From: Heyndrickxia acidiproducens DSM 23148
GTDB lineage: Bacteria > Bacillota > Bacilli > Bacillales > Bacillaceae_C
Assembly (NCBI RefSeq): GCF_000374345.1
Contig: NZ_KB893977.1
Location: 62,001 to 126,000, forward strand
Length of the DNA stretch: 64,000 nucleotides
Direction of reading: 5' to 3'
Both the position numbers and the translations under genes were made by a program. Below are positions 28,272 to 37,596 of this stretch, in pieces. Each line of letters begins with the position of its first letter. Position 1 is the first letter of the stretch. Below the pieces are notes generated by a model, which saw nothing but the letters and a program-made list of their open reading frames with translations, searched no databases and was not told where the DNA came from.

Positions 28272-29385
28272 GCTGTCTCATCCCCAGTTGGATAAACAGT
28301 GCTTTTTTATACAGTTGTATCCACGTTTTCTTTTCTGGAACCGGTTTCCGGCTATAATAAATCGGGGTGCTGCGGATAACCTGGCGATTCAGGTAGACCA
28401 CGGCTTTCCCGACAACAGGAGGGATATTTTCCTGTTTTTCCCAATTTTTCTCCGGTTTCACTACGCTATATTTGACTTTAACCGCATCTGTTTCGTCTTT
28501 TGACAGCGGATAGGTGATATCGTGTTTGAGGTAGACATGATTTTTTAAGTATGGATGGGTCACTGCATCAATTTTTCCTTTTTCAGCAATTAACTTTTTT
28601 CCGTAATGGCTGAACCCGTATTCAAACATGGCAATATGGTCATCCCAGTCATTTGCATCATTTAACGTGACAGCAATCAGATGTTCCCCGTTTTTTGCTG
28701 CCGTTGATACAAGTGTACGCCGCGCCGCTTTTGTAAACCCTGTTTTTCCGCCTGTACTATACTTGTATTTCTCGGTGAGAAGCCGGTTTTTGTTGCGCCA
28801 GCCTTTGTAAAATTTTGTGCCGGTAATTTTTTGATACGTTTTATTTTGCATGGCATAGCGGGTTAAAATGGCCATATCGTAAGCGGTGGAATAATGCTCC
28901 CCGTCCGGATCCTCGAGCCCGCTCGGATTGGCGAAATGCGTATTCACCATCCCCAGTTCCTTTGCTTTTTCATTCATCATAAAAACAAATCCTTCAATGC
29001 TGCCGCCAACGCTTTCGGCAATGACATTCGCGGCATCATTGCCGGATCTCAGCATTAATCCGTACACGAGATCTTTCAGTTTCCATTCATCTCCCGCCCT
29101 TAAATACAAGGACGAGCCTTCCGTACGAATCGCGCGGCTCGTCACGGCTACATTCTGATCCATTTTTCCGGATTCAATCGCGAGGATGGCCGTCATAATT
29201 TTGGTGATCGAAGCAATGCTGCGCGGTTCATACGCGTTTTTCTCGTATAAAATCCTCCCTGTATCCTGATCCATTAATATCGCGCTTCCGGCTTGCACCG
29301 ATAAATCCGCGGCCTTTGCCGGATAAGAGGGCAGGGCTGCAAAAAACACAAATCCCGCCACTGCATAAAGGAATAGTCGTTTCAT
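28264..29385 (-). CDS. dacB: D-alanyl-D-alanine carboxypeptidase DacB (PBP5*)
   Basis: Trims peptide side chains during spore cortex synthesis, limiting crosslinking. A signal peptide (about 1-25, cleavage near AKA) precedes the penicillin-binding domain: SITK (SxxK, nucleophile near residue 59), SGN near 118 and KTG (GGKTGFT) near 218. The C-terminal domain and tail anchor follow. It heads dacB-spmA-spmB, under sigma-E in B. subtilis. No convincing sigma-E match was seen in the 90 bases before it. Confidence 0.94.
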   Translation of the reverse strand: MKRLFLYAVAGFVFFAALPSYPAKAADLSVQAGSAILMDQDTGRILYEKNAYEPRSIASITKIMTAILAIESGKMDQNVAVTSRAIRTEGSSLYLRAGDEWKLKDLVYGLMLRSGNDAANVIAESVGGSIEGFVFMMNEKAKELGMVNTHFANPSGLEDPDGEHYSTAYDMAILTRYAMQNKTYQKITGTKFYKGWRNKNRLLTEKYKYSTGGKTGFTKAARRTLVSTAAKNGEHLIAVTLNDANDWDDHIAMFEYGFSHYGKKLIAEKGKIDAVTHPYLKNHVYLKHDITYPLSKDETDAVKVKYSVVKPEKNWEKQENIPPVVGKAVVYLNRQVIRSTPIYYSRKPVPEKKTWIQLYKKALFIQLGMRQHG

Positions 29386-29478
29386 AAAAAAGCTCCTTTT
29401 TCTTCAGCTTTGCTGGACAATTTTCTTTTGTACAAGTCTATGCATGAACCGGCAGCATAAGAATAAAAAAACACCATT

Positions 29479-29512
29479 AAAAAAGGCCTGCAGCCGGAAC
29501 GCTTGCAAACCT
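29479..29512 (-). terminator. scpA-scpB terminator
   Basis: Imperfect 11-bp stem (29484-29494 with 29501-29512, two G-U pairs and one bulge) followed by T6 on the minus strand, just after the scpB stop. Confidence 0.6.
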
Positions 29513-29534
29513 GTTGGCAGATTGAAACATGATT

Positions 29535-30119
29535 TCAATCCTTTTCTTCATTAAATTTTTCAAAAAACAAATCCGCTTCTTCTTCAGGAAAGTCATCTTC
29601 CAGCGGTTCGGGAAACGGCGGCAGTTCTTTTAAATCCTTTAAGCCGAAATGATCCAGAAATTCTTTTGTCGTTCCGTAAAGAATCGCCCGTCCCGCGCCG
29701 TTTTGCCTGCCGACTTCCCGGATCAGGCCCTTGGACATCAGCGTTTGCAGCGGGCGTTCGGTTTTAACGCCGCGGATTTCTTCTATTTCAATCCTCGTAA
29801 TCGGCTGTTTATAAGAAATAATGGCCAGCGTCTCCAGCGCGGCCTGTGACAGTGTATTTGTATTCGGCGATTCAACAAGTTTTTTTAGATAGGCCGCGTT
29901 TTCTTTTTTCGTTGCCAGCTGATAGGTGCCGGCAAGTTCAATCATCATAATTCCCCGATCAGGATCTTTTTCATAACTTTCCTTTAAACTTTCAATCATT
30001 TCAGCAGCCTCAGATTCTTCTATTTCCATCACATGTGTAATCTGCTTTAATGACAAGCCCTCATCGCCTGCGACAAACAACAGGCTCTCCAGGATCCCCT
30101 TCCCATTCATCATCTCCAC
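29535..30119 (-). CDS. scpB: Segregation and condensation protein B
   Basis: Winged-helix subunit of the SMC-ScpA-ScpB complex that compacts and separates chromosomes. It has 194 residues, with the conserved core [20 protein letters not shown] and the REVGR[13 protein letters not shown] segment. The C-terminus is acidic. The GTG start at 30119 overlaps the scpA TAG in TAGTG, with AAAGGAGAG upstream, so translation is coupled to scpA. Confidence 0.95.
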   Translation of the reverse strand: MEMMNGKGILESLLFVAGDEGLSLKQITHVMEIEESEAAEMIESLKESYEKDPDRGIMMIELAGTYQLATKKENAAYLKKLVESPNTNTLSQAALETLAIISYKQPITRIEIEEIRGVKTERPLQTLMSKGLIREVGRQNGAGRAILYGTTKEFLDHFGLKDLKELPPFPEPLEDDFPEEEADLFFEKFNEEKD

Positions 30120-30865
30120 TAACGGTTCTCTCCTTTTCTTGCAACCATGATCTCGCCGAAATTTTTCTCCTGCTCTGCGATGATTTCATGCCTTTTGATC
30201 AATTCCAGGATCGCTAAAAAAGTGACGACGATATATTCTTTATCTTGAAAAGGAAATAAGTCGCTGAATCTTTTTCTATCCGGAGTTTCCGGCAGGGCAT
30301 TTAATACTTCTTCCATTCTCTCTTCGATGGAAAACTCCTGCCTAGTAATTTTCGTTGAGAGCGGTTTTTGCAATTTTTTTCTGCGCAGCAATTTATTTAA
30401 TGCGCCGATCATATCATAAATCGTCACATCGGCGGGTATTTTTTTTACATTCATATCGCTGGCAAATTCCGACAAATCACTTGGAGGTTTTGTGAACATG
30501 TCGCTGCGGTTGTTTTCCAGTTGTTTCAGTTCCCGGGCTGCTTCCTTGTATTTCTTATATTCCAGTAATTTTCCGACAAGGTCATCACGCGGATCTTCTT
30601 CATTATCCAGTTCATCCCCGGGCGGTTCTGTTTCCTGCTTTGGAAGCAGCATTTTACTTTTGATTGCCAGCAAAGTGGCGGCCATTACCAAATACTCACT
30701 GGCAACATTCAGTTCCAACGTTTTCATCATATGTATATAATCCAGGTACTGCTCTGTGATGTCAGCCATCGGGATATCATATATATCAATTTCCAGCTGA
30801 TTGATCAGATGCAGCAGAAGATCAAGCGGGCCTTCAAACGCATCTATTTTCACCTTATATTCCAT
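30119..30865 (-). CDS. scpA: Segregation and condensation protein A
   Basis: Kleisin subunit bridging SMC heads. The N-terminal [19 protein letters not shown] and a helical [21 protein letters not shown] core lead to a C-terminal winged helix ([13 protein letters not shown]). The ATG at 30865 gives 248 residues, with AAGGA just before it. The 11 extra residues of the longer frame are not family-like. It is the first gene of scpAB. Confidence 0.94.
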   Translation of the reverse strand: MEYKVKIDAFEGPLDLLLHLINQLEIDIYDIPMADITEQYLDYIHMMKTLELNVASEYLVMAATLLAIKSKMLLPKQETEPPGDELDNEEDPRDDLVGKLLEYKKYKEAARELKQLENNRSDMFTKPPSDLSEFASDMNVKKIPADVTIYDMIGALNKLLRRKKLQKPLSTKITRQEFSIEERMEEVLNALPETPDRKRFSDLFPFQDKEYIVVTFLAILELIKRHEIIAEQEKNFGEIMVARKGENR

Positions 30866-30957
30866 AAAATCCTTACACCGTTCCTTTTCCAGCAGCACTC
30901 ATTTTCCAATACAGGCATGCAAACAAAACGCATCCGCCGGGATAGGCACAGGCCCAT

Positions 30958-30985
30958 ACAACAGCGGGGGCGTCTACATAGTATA
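30958..30985 (+). promoter_or_regulatory. Candidate sigma-K promoter for the YjcZ-type gene
   Basis: ACA (30958-30960), 16 bases, then CATAGTATA (30977-30985), a full match to the sigma-K -10 pattern CATANNNTA with an AC-type -35 at the normal distance. It lies about 30 bases before the start of a known type of late-sporulation small protein. Confidence 0.6.
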
Positions 30986-31016
30986 CCATGAAATGAATGT
31001 TGAGGGAGGGTTTCTC

Positions 31017-31109
31017 ATGTCAGACGGATTTGCTTACGGCAGCGGCTTTGCTTTGATCGTTGTGCTTTTTATTTTGTTGATTATTGTCGGCAGTGCCTAT
31101 ATCTGGTAA
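31017..31109 (+). CDS. YjcZ-family sporulation protein
   Basis: A 30-residue peptide: MSDGFAYGSGFA then a hydrophobic helix (IVVLFILLIIVGSAYIW). The FAYGxGFALIVVLFILLIIVG pattern defines the YjcZ/YqfX-type tiny sporulation membrane proteins that are often present in many copies in Bacillaceae genomes. GAGGGAGG lies six bases before the ATG. A strong terminator follows, making this a single-gene transcript, probably mother-cell expressed under sigma-K. Function is unknown. Confidence 0.9.
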   Translation: MSDGFAYGSGFALIVVLFILLIIVGSAYIW

Positions 31110-31116
31110 CCACCGT

Positions 31117-31148
31117 AAAGGAACTCCGGAAAAAACCGGGGTTCCTTT
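31117..31148 (+). terminator. Terminator of the YjcZ-type gene
   Basis: AAAGGAACTCCGG (31117-31129) pairs with CCGGGGTTCCTTT (31136-31148), one G-U pair, eight bases after the stop codon. Confidence 0.8.
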
Positions 31149-31192
31149 ATATTGGCTGATGATTCCCGCTTTTTAAAGAAAATCATGTCTGC

Positions 31193-31579
<387 letters not shown>

Positions 31580-31704
31580 TCATGTTATCCGTTTTAATTC
31601 AAAACGCTTTACTTATTAGTATATTCTTATTTTAGAGAATGTAAACAGGAAAATACCCAACTTCATATTTACCATATGCATGGCAGAAAAACAAGCATGG
31701 CATC

Positions 31705-33042
31705 TTAAGTCAGGGATACACGGAGGCGGATATCATTTCGGATTAAGTCGGCATAAGTTTCCCGTTTGACGACAAGTTCTGCCCTGCCGCTTTCGACAAA
31801 AACCACCGGCGGGCGCGGGATCCGGTTATAATTGTTGGCCATCGAGTAGCCGTAAGCGCCGGTACAGAATACAGCAAGCAAATCATCACTTTCGGGCTTC
31901 GGGACAGGCAAATCCCATATCAGCATGTCCCCGGATTCGCAGCATTTCCCGGCAATTGACACGGTTTCTTCACATTTTTCCAGCGGGCGGTTGGCAAATA
32001 CAGCTTCATATTTGGCATCATAAAGCGCAGGGCGGATATTATCGCTCATGCCGCCGTCTACAGCCAGGTATTTTCTGACATTCGGCACTTCTTTGCTTGA
32101 TCCGACAGAATATAATGTCGTTCCGGCTTCTCCGACAAGTGAGCGTCCAGGCTCAATCCAGATTTCAGGTACCTTGAGGCCGTTGTCCCGGGCCTGTTTT
32201 TTTACTTCTTTTACAATCTCTTCAACATAATAACCGGGTGGAAGCGGATGGTCTTCGTTTGTATAGCGGATGCCAAACCCGCCCCCTAAATTCAGCACCT
32301 CAGGGAAGTAATGGTATTTATGATTCCATTCCACCAGTTTTGCCATAATTTTTTGCACCGCCAAAACGAAACCGGTCGTTTCGAAAATTTGTGACCCAAT
32401 ATGACAGTGCATACCGAGAAGTTCAAAAGAATTTGACTGCAAGGCTTGTTTGAGTGCGGCTTCAGCCTGCCCATTCTGGAGGCCAAAGCCGAATTTTGAA
32501 TCTTCCTGGCCCGTTAATATATAATCATGCGTGTGTGCCTCTATCCCGGGCGTTACCCGCAATAAAACCGGCACTTTGCACTTTCTGCTGCGGCACAGCC
32601 TTTCCAGCATGTCCAGTTCATAAAAATTATCGACAACGATACAGCCAATATTTGCATCCAAAGCCATTTCCAGTTCTTCGCGGCTTTTATTATTGCCATG
32701 AAAATGAATCTTTTCAACTGGAAATTCAGCAGCCAGGGCCGTATACAGTTCCCCGCCTGAAACCACATCGAGGGATAAACCTTCTTCATTCGCAATCTGC
32801 AGCATGGCAATGGACGAAAAAGCTTTGCTGGCATATGCCACCTGCGCCGTTACCCCAAGCGTTTGAAACGTTTCTTTAAATGCTCTGGCCCGCTGCCGTA
32901 TTAAAGCAATATCATATACATAAAGGGGCGTCCCAAACCGGGCAGCCAGGTCAACCGTATCGACGCCGCCGATTTCCAAATGCCCCTTGCCATTTACTTT
33001 CATCGTTCCGTATTCAATCATTGTTTCAACCCCACCGTTCAC
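31705..33042 (-). CDS. lysA: Diaminopimelate decarboxylase
   Basis: PLP enzyme making L-lysine from meso-diaminopimelate, the last step of lysine synthesis. The PLP lysine lies in VAYASKAFS near residue 70. HFHGNNKS, the glycine-rich LNLGGGFGIRY and EPGRSLVG follow, and CCESGDML with GAYGYSMANNYNR near the C-terminus forms the active site across the dimer. The start is either the GTG at 33042 (AAAGGA eight bases upstream) or the ATG at 33021. It lies between ribT and spoVAF, as in B. subtilis minus the genes lost between ribT and lysA. Confidence 0.95.
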   Translation of the reverse strand: MNGGVETMIEYGTMKVNGKGHLEIGGVDTVDLAARFGTPLYVYDIALIRQRARAFKETFQTLGVTAQVAYASKAFSSIAMLQIANEEGLSLDVVSGGELYTALAAEFPVEKIHFHGNNKSREELEMALDANIGCIVVDNFYELDMLERLCRSRKCKVPVLLRVTPGIEAHTHDYILTGQEDSKFGFGLQNGQAEAALKQALQSNSFELLGMHCHIGSQIFETTGFVLAVQKIMAKLVEWNHKYHYFPEVLNLGGGFGIRYTNEDHPLPPGYYVEEIVKEVKKQARDNGLKVPEIWIEPGRSLVGEAGTTLYSVGSSKEVPNVRKYLAVDGGMSDNIRPALYDAKYEAVFANRPLEKCEETVSIAGKCCESGDMLIWDLPVPKPESDDLLAVFCTGAYGYSMANNYNRIPRPPVVFVESGRAELVVKRETYADLIRNDIRLRVSLT

Positions 33043-33100
33043 AATAAATTCCTTTCGCTTTTCCCTGAATCAATAAGCCGTGCAGCAGCCGAAAAGAAGT

Positions 33101-33129
33101 ATAGACAGCCCGTGATTGAAACTGTCTAT
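33101..33129. terminator. Possible terminator between spoVAF and lysA
   Basis: ATAGACAG (33101-33108) pairs with CTGTCTAT (33122-33129) about 100 bases after the spoVAF stop. The T tract is good on the plus strand and broken on the minus strand, so its use for spoVAF is uncertain. Confidence 0.45.
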
Positions 33130-33226
33130 CTTTTTACCGGGCTGGCCATCTTTTCACCAGGGGCCGGCCTTAATCTTCTATCAAATTATGCTAAACTTAT
33201 CATAAAAATGCGATTTCCGCAATAGT

Positions 33227-34708
33227 TTATGCATCGGGCGGCTGCCTGAACCGGTCACCGGGATGAACGATGCTCGGCCGCAGTTTCGAACCCGGCACCG
33301 GCCTTCTGAAGATGATTTGCAAAAACGCCATTGGGTTGAACGGAATGAACGGCCAGAAATAGGGGGTATTTAATGAACGGATGGACACCAGAAATAAAAG
33401 GAACACCGTGCTGCCGATGACAAATCCCTTCACCTGAAAAAATCCGACGGCAATCAACAGCGTAACACGTGCGATCTTATTGGCAACGCTTAATTCATAG
33501 CTTGGCGTTACAAATGTGCCAATGGCTGCTGCTGATACGTAAAGAATCACTTCTGATACAAACAGCCCGACTTCGACGGCAATTTCCCCCACCATAACGG
33601 CCGCAATCAAGCCCATCGCAGTGGCCAGCGGCGTCGGTGTATGGATCGCGGCAATCCGCATAAATTCAACGCCGAGATCGGCAATCAAAAGCTGGAGAAT
33701 AAGCGGGATGTGGGATTCTTTATTGGGGCCGATATATTCCAGCTTGTCCGGCAGCAATGCTGTGTCAACCGAAACCAAATACCAGAGCGGCAGCAGAAAA
33801 ATGGATGTAAAAATCCCCAAAAATCGTACCCAGCGGATAAATGTCCCGACGGCTGCGGCCTGCCGGTATTCTTCCGCATGCTGCATATGGTGGAAAACAG
33901 TGGTCGGGGTGATCATCACGCTTGGCGATGTATCCACAAAAATCAATACATGGCCTTCAAGCAGGTGGGCGGCGCCGACATCTGCACGCTCAGTATAACG
34001 GATCAGCGGAAATGGATTAAACCCCTGTTTTTGCAGAAATTCTTCGACCGTTTTGTCCGCCATCGTAATGCCGTCAGTATCTATCGCTTTGATCTCCCGC
34101 CTGACCGTTTCGATTAATTCCGGATCAGCAACACCATCAATATAGGCAATGGATACATCTGTTTTCGAGCGTTCCCCCACCTTCATCATTTCAAACCGGA
34201 GGCGCTCGTCACGGATGCGCCTGCGTGTTAAAGCCGTGTTAAAGACAATATTTTCCACGTAGCCATCGCGTGATCCCCTTACCACTTTCTCTGTATCCGG
34301 CTCCATCGGCGTCCTTCCCGGATAATTGCGGACATCAATGATAATCGCTTCATTTTCCCCTTCCACAACGATGGCAATCAGCCCTGACAAAACCCGGTCC
34401 ACCATTTCATCAAGCGTTTTGGCAGTTTCGACCTGCATATGGGCAATTTGATTTTGGATCAGCTCATATGCTGCTTTATTGGAAGGATGGTCACCTTTGT
34501 TCAGCGCGAAGAGTGTTTTCAGAATTTGGATAATGGACATGGTATCCACCAGTCCGTTAAGATAGTAAAGTTGTAACTCCTTTTTTAGAATTTGGACCTT
34601 TCTTACCCCGATGTCATAGCTGACGCCTAAACCAACATGTTCTTTAAAAAAAGTTTCCAACACTTCCGGGTTGTCCGGAATCGGCCTTTTCTTGCCCGTA
34701 TTATCCAT
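33227..34708 (-). CDS. spoVAF: Stage V sporulation protein AF
   Basis: GerA-subunit-family membrane protein of the inner spore membrane. It has 493 residues, the B. subtilis length: a large hydrophilic N-terminal region (about 1-280), then several membrane segments (VRFLGIFTSIFLLPLWYLV onward). It has the GerA-type stretch EGHVLIFVDTSPSVMITPTT. AAGGGG precedes the ATG at 34708. Recent work links SpoVAF to DPA release as an accessory to the SpoVA channel. Here it directly follows spoVAB, without the spoVAC-AD-AEb-AEa genes that separate them in B. subtilis. Confidence 0.93.
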   Translation of the reverse strand: MDNTGKKRPIPDNPEVLETFFKEHVGLGVSYDIGVRKVQILKKELQLYYLNGLVDTMSIIQILKTLFALNKGDHPSNKAAYELIQNQIAHMQVETAKTLDEMVDRVLSGLIAIVVEGENEAIIIDVRNYPGRTPMEPDTEKVVRGSRDGYVENIVFNTALTRRRIRDERLRFEMMKVGERSKTDVSIAYIDGVADPELIETVRREIKAIDTDGITMADKTVEEFLQKQGFNPFPLIRYTERADVGAAHLLEGHVLIFVDTSPSVMITPTTVFHHMQHAEEYRQAAAVGTFIRWVRFLGIFTSIFLLPLWYLVSVDTALLPDKLEYIGPNKESHIPLILQLLIADLGVEFMRIAAIHTPTPLATAMGLIAAVMVGEIAVEVGLFVSEVILYVSAAAIGTFVTPSYELSVANKIARVTLLIAVGFFQVKGFVIGSTVFLLFLVSIRSLNTPYFWPFIPFNPMAFLQIIFRRPVPGSKLRPSIVHPGDRFRQPPDA

Positions 34709-34725
34709 GCTTATCCGCCCCTTTC

Positions 34726-35151
34726 TTAAAGATTTATAAAATAGAGCCACTGGAACAAGGATCCGATGATTTTCCCGAGGGCAATCGCCATCAGCGCGCT
34801 TGCCAGCTGGCCGTCGATTCCGATTCTTTTTGCAAAAATTGGAATCACATTAATGACTTCTGTTAAAGCCGCTGCAAGCATTCCGACAAAAACCCCGCAA
34901 AATAAGCCGGCAGGTACCGCAAGCAAGGGAGAAAACTGCCCGGCCGGGTTTCTCAGGCTGCCCCATGTTCCCGCCAGCGCTCCTAATACGACAGACCATT
35001 CATAGGATTGGATAAACCGGGCTGTTTTTGACAGCTGTACCAGCCTCGGTACAATGCCCAGTACCGTGAGAAAAGCTACAAATCCGCATCCTGCGACAAG
35101 CCCGCCGCCCAAGCCGAGCAGGACCACGAATAAATCTTTAACGATCATCAT
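34726..35151 (-). CDS. spoVAB: Stage V sporulation protein AB
   Basis: A 141-residue integral membrane protein with four or five hydrophobic segments and the family motifs GIVPRLVQLSKTARF and ALGKIIGSLFQWLYF. Its start lies inside the last codons of spoVAA (ATG repeats at 35143-35151), so translation is coupled. Its exact role in the spore membrane is unknown. The conserved spoVAA-spoVAB pair is intact. Confidence 0.9.
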   Translation of the reverse strand: MMIVKDLFVVLLGLGGGLVAGCGFVAFLTVLGIVPRLVQLSKTARFIQSYEWSVVLGALAGTWGSLRNPAGQFSPLLAVPAGLFCGVFVGMLAAALTEVINVIPIFAKRIGIDGQLASALMAIALGKIIGSLFQWLYFINL

Positions 35152-35761
35152 CAAAGTGTTTGATGTTCTCCTCGTTTTCGTTCAGCAAAATATAGCGGTC
35201 GATATCCTGCTGGTAATTAAAAATTTCCACTTCAAGCGGGCTTGGCTCTTCATTAAACCGTTTTTTAAATAAATGGTTAAAAAAAATGATCATCCCGGCC
35301 CCGAGCCCGAAAGAGTATGGAATTTGAAAAAGCAGCGGCGTGTCGTCATGAATACCGGTAATCATATAATAAATTTTCTCTTGGGCCGCCCGCATTCCCA
35401 CGTCCACATGAAAATTGATGATCGCAAGGGCTGACCCGAGAAAAAGCAGGATCCATATCAATGTAAATAACAGGAACGGCACTTTCCTTTTCCGCCCGGC
35501 AATTTCAATGATGGTTTGCGAAGGCCCGACCGGCGAAATTTCAGCTGCCGGAACTTGTTTTTTTATCGCCGTAATCATTTTCATTAAATCAATGACAACT
35601 GTTTCCCGGTCCGCTTTTGAAAGATGGTAAATAGGAATTTGCGGAAGGAGGCCTTGCAAATGGCCGGGGGCATTGATTTGTGCAATATGGGTTAGAAGGA
35701 TTAAACTATCAGGTTTTACGCGGATCCGGTGGCGCGGCCGCAAATATATCGTTTCATCCAT
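35138..35761 (-). CDS. spoVAA: Stage V sporulation protein AA
   Basis: A 207-residue protein: an N-terminal soluble domain (IYLRPRHRIRV) and two membrane segments near residues 98-115 and 150-168. The family motif IPYSFGLGAGMIIFFNHLFKKRFNEEPSPLE follows. GGGGTGA precedes the ATG at 35761. First gene of the spoVA operon, with a strong sigma-G-type promoter at 35794-35823. Confidence 0.92.
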   Translation of the reverse strand: MDETIYLRPRHRIRVKPDSLILLTHIAQINAPGHLQGLLPQIPIYHLSKADRETVVIDLMKMITAIKKQVPAAEISPVGPSQTIIEIAGRKRKVPFLLFTLIWILLFLGSALAIINFHVDVGMRAAQEKIYYMITGIHDDTPLLFQIPYSFGLGAGMIIFFNHLFKKRFNEEPSPLEVEIFNYQQDIDRYILLNENEENIKHFDDDR

Positions 35762-35793
35762 TTTAATCACCCCGCCGATATCTTAGTCGTTGT

Positions 35794-35823
35794 TAGTATG
35801 CGGTAATGTGGGCAATTCATGCA
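35794..35823 (-). promoter_or_regulatory. sigma-G (or sigma-F) promoter of the spoVA operon
   Basis: Minus-strand TGCATG (35818-35823), 17-base spacer, CATACTA (35794-35800). The -10 is a perfect match to the sigma-G pattern and the -35 differs at one base. The site lies 33 bases before spoVAA, known to be forespore expressed. Confidence 0.72.
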
Positions 35824-35900
35824 TACAGGGGAAATGATTTGAGGAACAAAGGGGATGAACCGCCCCTGTTATGGATCGTTCGGGGTGAATTTTTGCGCGC

Positions 35901-35937
35901 AAAAAAAGCGCATAGCTTTTTACATCTCCATGCGCTC
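35901..35937 (-). terminator. sigF operon terminator
   Basis: AGCGCAT (35907-35913) pairs with ATGCGCT (35930-35936), followed by T7 on the minus strand. It straddles the sigF stop codon. Confidence 0.8.
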
Positions 35938-36678
35938 TTTCATGACTTCCAATATTTTTTTCTCAAGCCGGGAAACCTGGACCTGGGAAATGCCAAGCCG
36001 GTCGGCGACTTCAGATTGGGTCTGGTCTTTGTAATATCTGAGGTAGACGATCAGGCGTTCCCTTTCTTCCAATCCCCTGATGGCTTCCTGCAAGGCGATT
36101 TTATCAAACCATTTCTGGTCATTCTGGTCAGAAATCTGGTCAAGCAAAGTAATGGGGTCGCCATCGTTTTCATAAACCGTCTCATGGATGGAAGAAGGGG
36201 ATTTTCCCGCTTCCTGCGCCATTACAACGTCTTCAACGGTAATCCCGAGCCATTCGGAAAGCTCAAGTACGGTGGGCGACCTGCCGTGCTTTTTCGTTAA
36301 CTCATCACGTGCTTTCCGGATGCGGTTGCCCGTTTCTTTTAAAGACCGGCTGACTTTTACGGTACCATCATCACGCAAAAAACGCTGAATCTCCCCGATG
36401 ATCATGGGAACCGCATAGGTTGAGAATTTTACATCGTAGGATAAGTCAAATTTATCCACCGATTTTAGGAGGCCGATACAGCCGATTTGGAATAAATCAT
36501 CCGGTTCGTATCCGCGGTTTAAAAAGCGCTGGACAACGCTCCAGACCAGCCGCATATTTTTTTCAACAATCAGATCGCGTGCCGCCTGCTCCCCGCTTTG
36601 GCTGCGCCTGATTAAGTCTTTGACCTCTTCATCCTTTAAATAGGTGTGTTTTTTGCCTTTTTTCAGTTCTACATCCAT
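35920..36678 (-). CDS. sigF: RNA polymerase sigma-F factor
   Basis: First forespore-specific sigma factor. It has 252 residues with region 2 (NMRLVWSVVQRFLNRGYEPDDLFQIGCIGLLKSVDKFD), region 3 and region 4 (QTQSEVADRLGISQVQVSRLEKKIL helix-turn-helix). AAGGAG lies eight bases before the ATG at 36678; a GTG two codons upstream is too close to that site. It follows spoIIAA and spoIIAB, which control its release. Confidence 0.97.
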   Translation of the reverse strand: MDVELKKGKKHTYLKDEEVKDLIRRSQSGEQAARDLIVEKNMRLVWSVVQRFLNRGYEPDDLFQIGCIGLLKSVDKFDLSYDVKFSTYAVPMIIGEIQRFLRDDGTVKVSRSLKETGNRIRKARDELTKKHGRSPTVLELSEWLGITVEDVVMAQEAGKSPSSIHETVYENDGDPITLLDQISDQNDQKWFDKIALQEAIRGLEERERLIVYLRYYKDQTQSEVADRLGISQVQVSRLEKKILEVMKERMEM

Positions 36679-36690
36679 CGGCACGACTCC

Positions 36691-37134
36691 TTAATTGCAT
36701 AAGGCATTTTTCAGGGCCAAATGCTTTTTTAGACGAACGACGGTGCCTGATTCTGGTTGTGACTGGATTTCCACATCGTCCATAAAGTTCTCCATAATGG
36801 TAAAGCCCATCCCGGATCTTTCGAGTTCAGGCTTTGTTGTAAACAAGGGCTGGCGGGCTTCTTCCACATCTTCAATGCCTTTGCCTTCGTCGCGGATCAC
36901 CAGTTCAACTGTCCCGTCTTCTTCAATAGCCGCCGACAAATAGACAGTCTCCTCCGGATTTCCTTCATAACCGTGGATGATCGCATTTGTTACCGCTTCT
37001 GAGACAACGGTTTTAATTTCAGTCAATTCGTCAAGTGTCGGATCAAGCTGTGCAATAAAAGCCGCAACGGTTATACGGGCAAAGGATTCATTTTGGCTGA
37101 GCGCTGTGAATTGCAGGTGCATTTCATTTTTCAT
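36691..37134 (-). CDS. spoIIAB: Anti-sigma-F factor and serine kinase SpoIIAB
   Basis: Binds and holds sigma-F inactive, and phosphorylates SpoIIAA. The GHKL ATPase motifs are [13 protein letters not shown] near residue 43, DEGKGIED near 80 and [11 protein letters not shown] near 107. The 147 residues match the family. Its ATG abuts the spoIIAA stop and sigF starts 12 bases after its end, so the three proteins should be made in fixed ratio. Confidence 0.97.
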   Translation of the reverse strand: MKNEMHLQFTALSQNESFARITVAAFIAQLDPTLDELTEIKTVVSEAVTNAIIHGYEGNPEETVYLSAAIEEDGTVELVIRDEGKGIEDVEEARQPLFTTKPELERSGMGFTIMENFMDDVEIQSQPESGTVVRLKKHLALKNALCN

Positions 37135-37485
37135 TCAGGCAACCCCCAATCTGTGGAGCGCATATTGTTCGGATTTATCTAAGCGGATAATTTTAAACAG
37201 GCCGGATAATTCAAACAATCTCTTCACGGCCGGAGAAATCGCGCAAACGACCATTTCCCCGTTTTTCTGTTTAATTTGCTTATATCTTCCCAAAATGACG
37301 CCCAAACCGGAGCTGTCCATAAAGGAAAGCTGTTCCAGGTTCAGGACAAGATGGTGGATGCCGTTCTGGTCAATTGCCTTTGTCACGCTCTCGCGCAGCG
37401 CTTCAGCCGTGTGGTGGTCCAATTCCCCCTGAAGCCTGATACATAAAACATCTTTTTTCACTTCCAAGTCAATCGCTAGACTCAC
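37135..37485 (-). CDS. spoIIAA: Anti-sigma-F factor antagonist SpoIIAA
   Basis: STAS-domain protein whose unphosphorylated form displaces sigma-F from SpoIIAB. The phosphorylated serine lies in [15 protein letters not shown] near residue 57. 116 residues. GGAGGC precedes the start. A sigma-H-like promoter lies just upstream, and no terminator is visible after dacF, so late read-through from dacF is likely as in B. subtilis. Confidence 0.97.
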   Translation of the reverse strand: MSLAIDLEVKKDVLCIRLQGELDHHTAEALRESVTKAIDQNGIHHLVLNLEQLSFMDSSGLGVILGRYKQIKQKNGEMVVCAISPAVKRLFELSGLFKIIRLDKSEQYALHRLGVA

Positions 37486-37517
37486 AATTAATAGCCTCCT
37501 TCGCTTTTAATAGTGAG

Positions 37518-37547
37518 TCATTCGACTTTGGTTCCCGATTTTCCTTC
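37518..37547 (-). promoter_or_regulatory. sigma-H promoter of the spoIIA operon
   Basis: Minus-strand GAAGGAAAA (37539-37547) fits the sigma-H -35 (RnAGGAwWW). After 12 bases GTCGAATGA (37518-37526) fits the -10 (RnnGAATww) apart from one base. The site is 33 bases before spoIIAA, an operon known to use sigma-H with Spo0A. Confidence 0.72.
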
Positions 37548-37596
37548 CTGTTGACAAAAGAAGTAGGAAATCAACAAAAATAGGTCCCATTCGACA

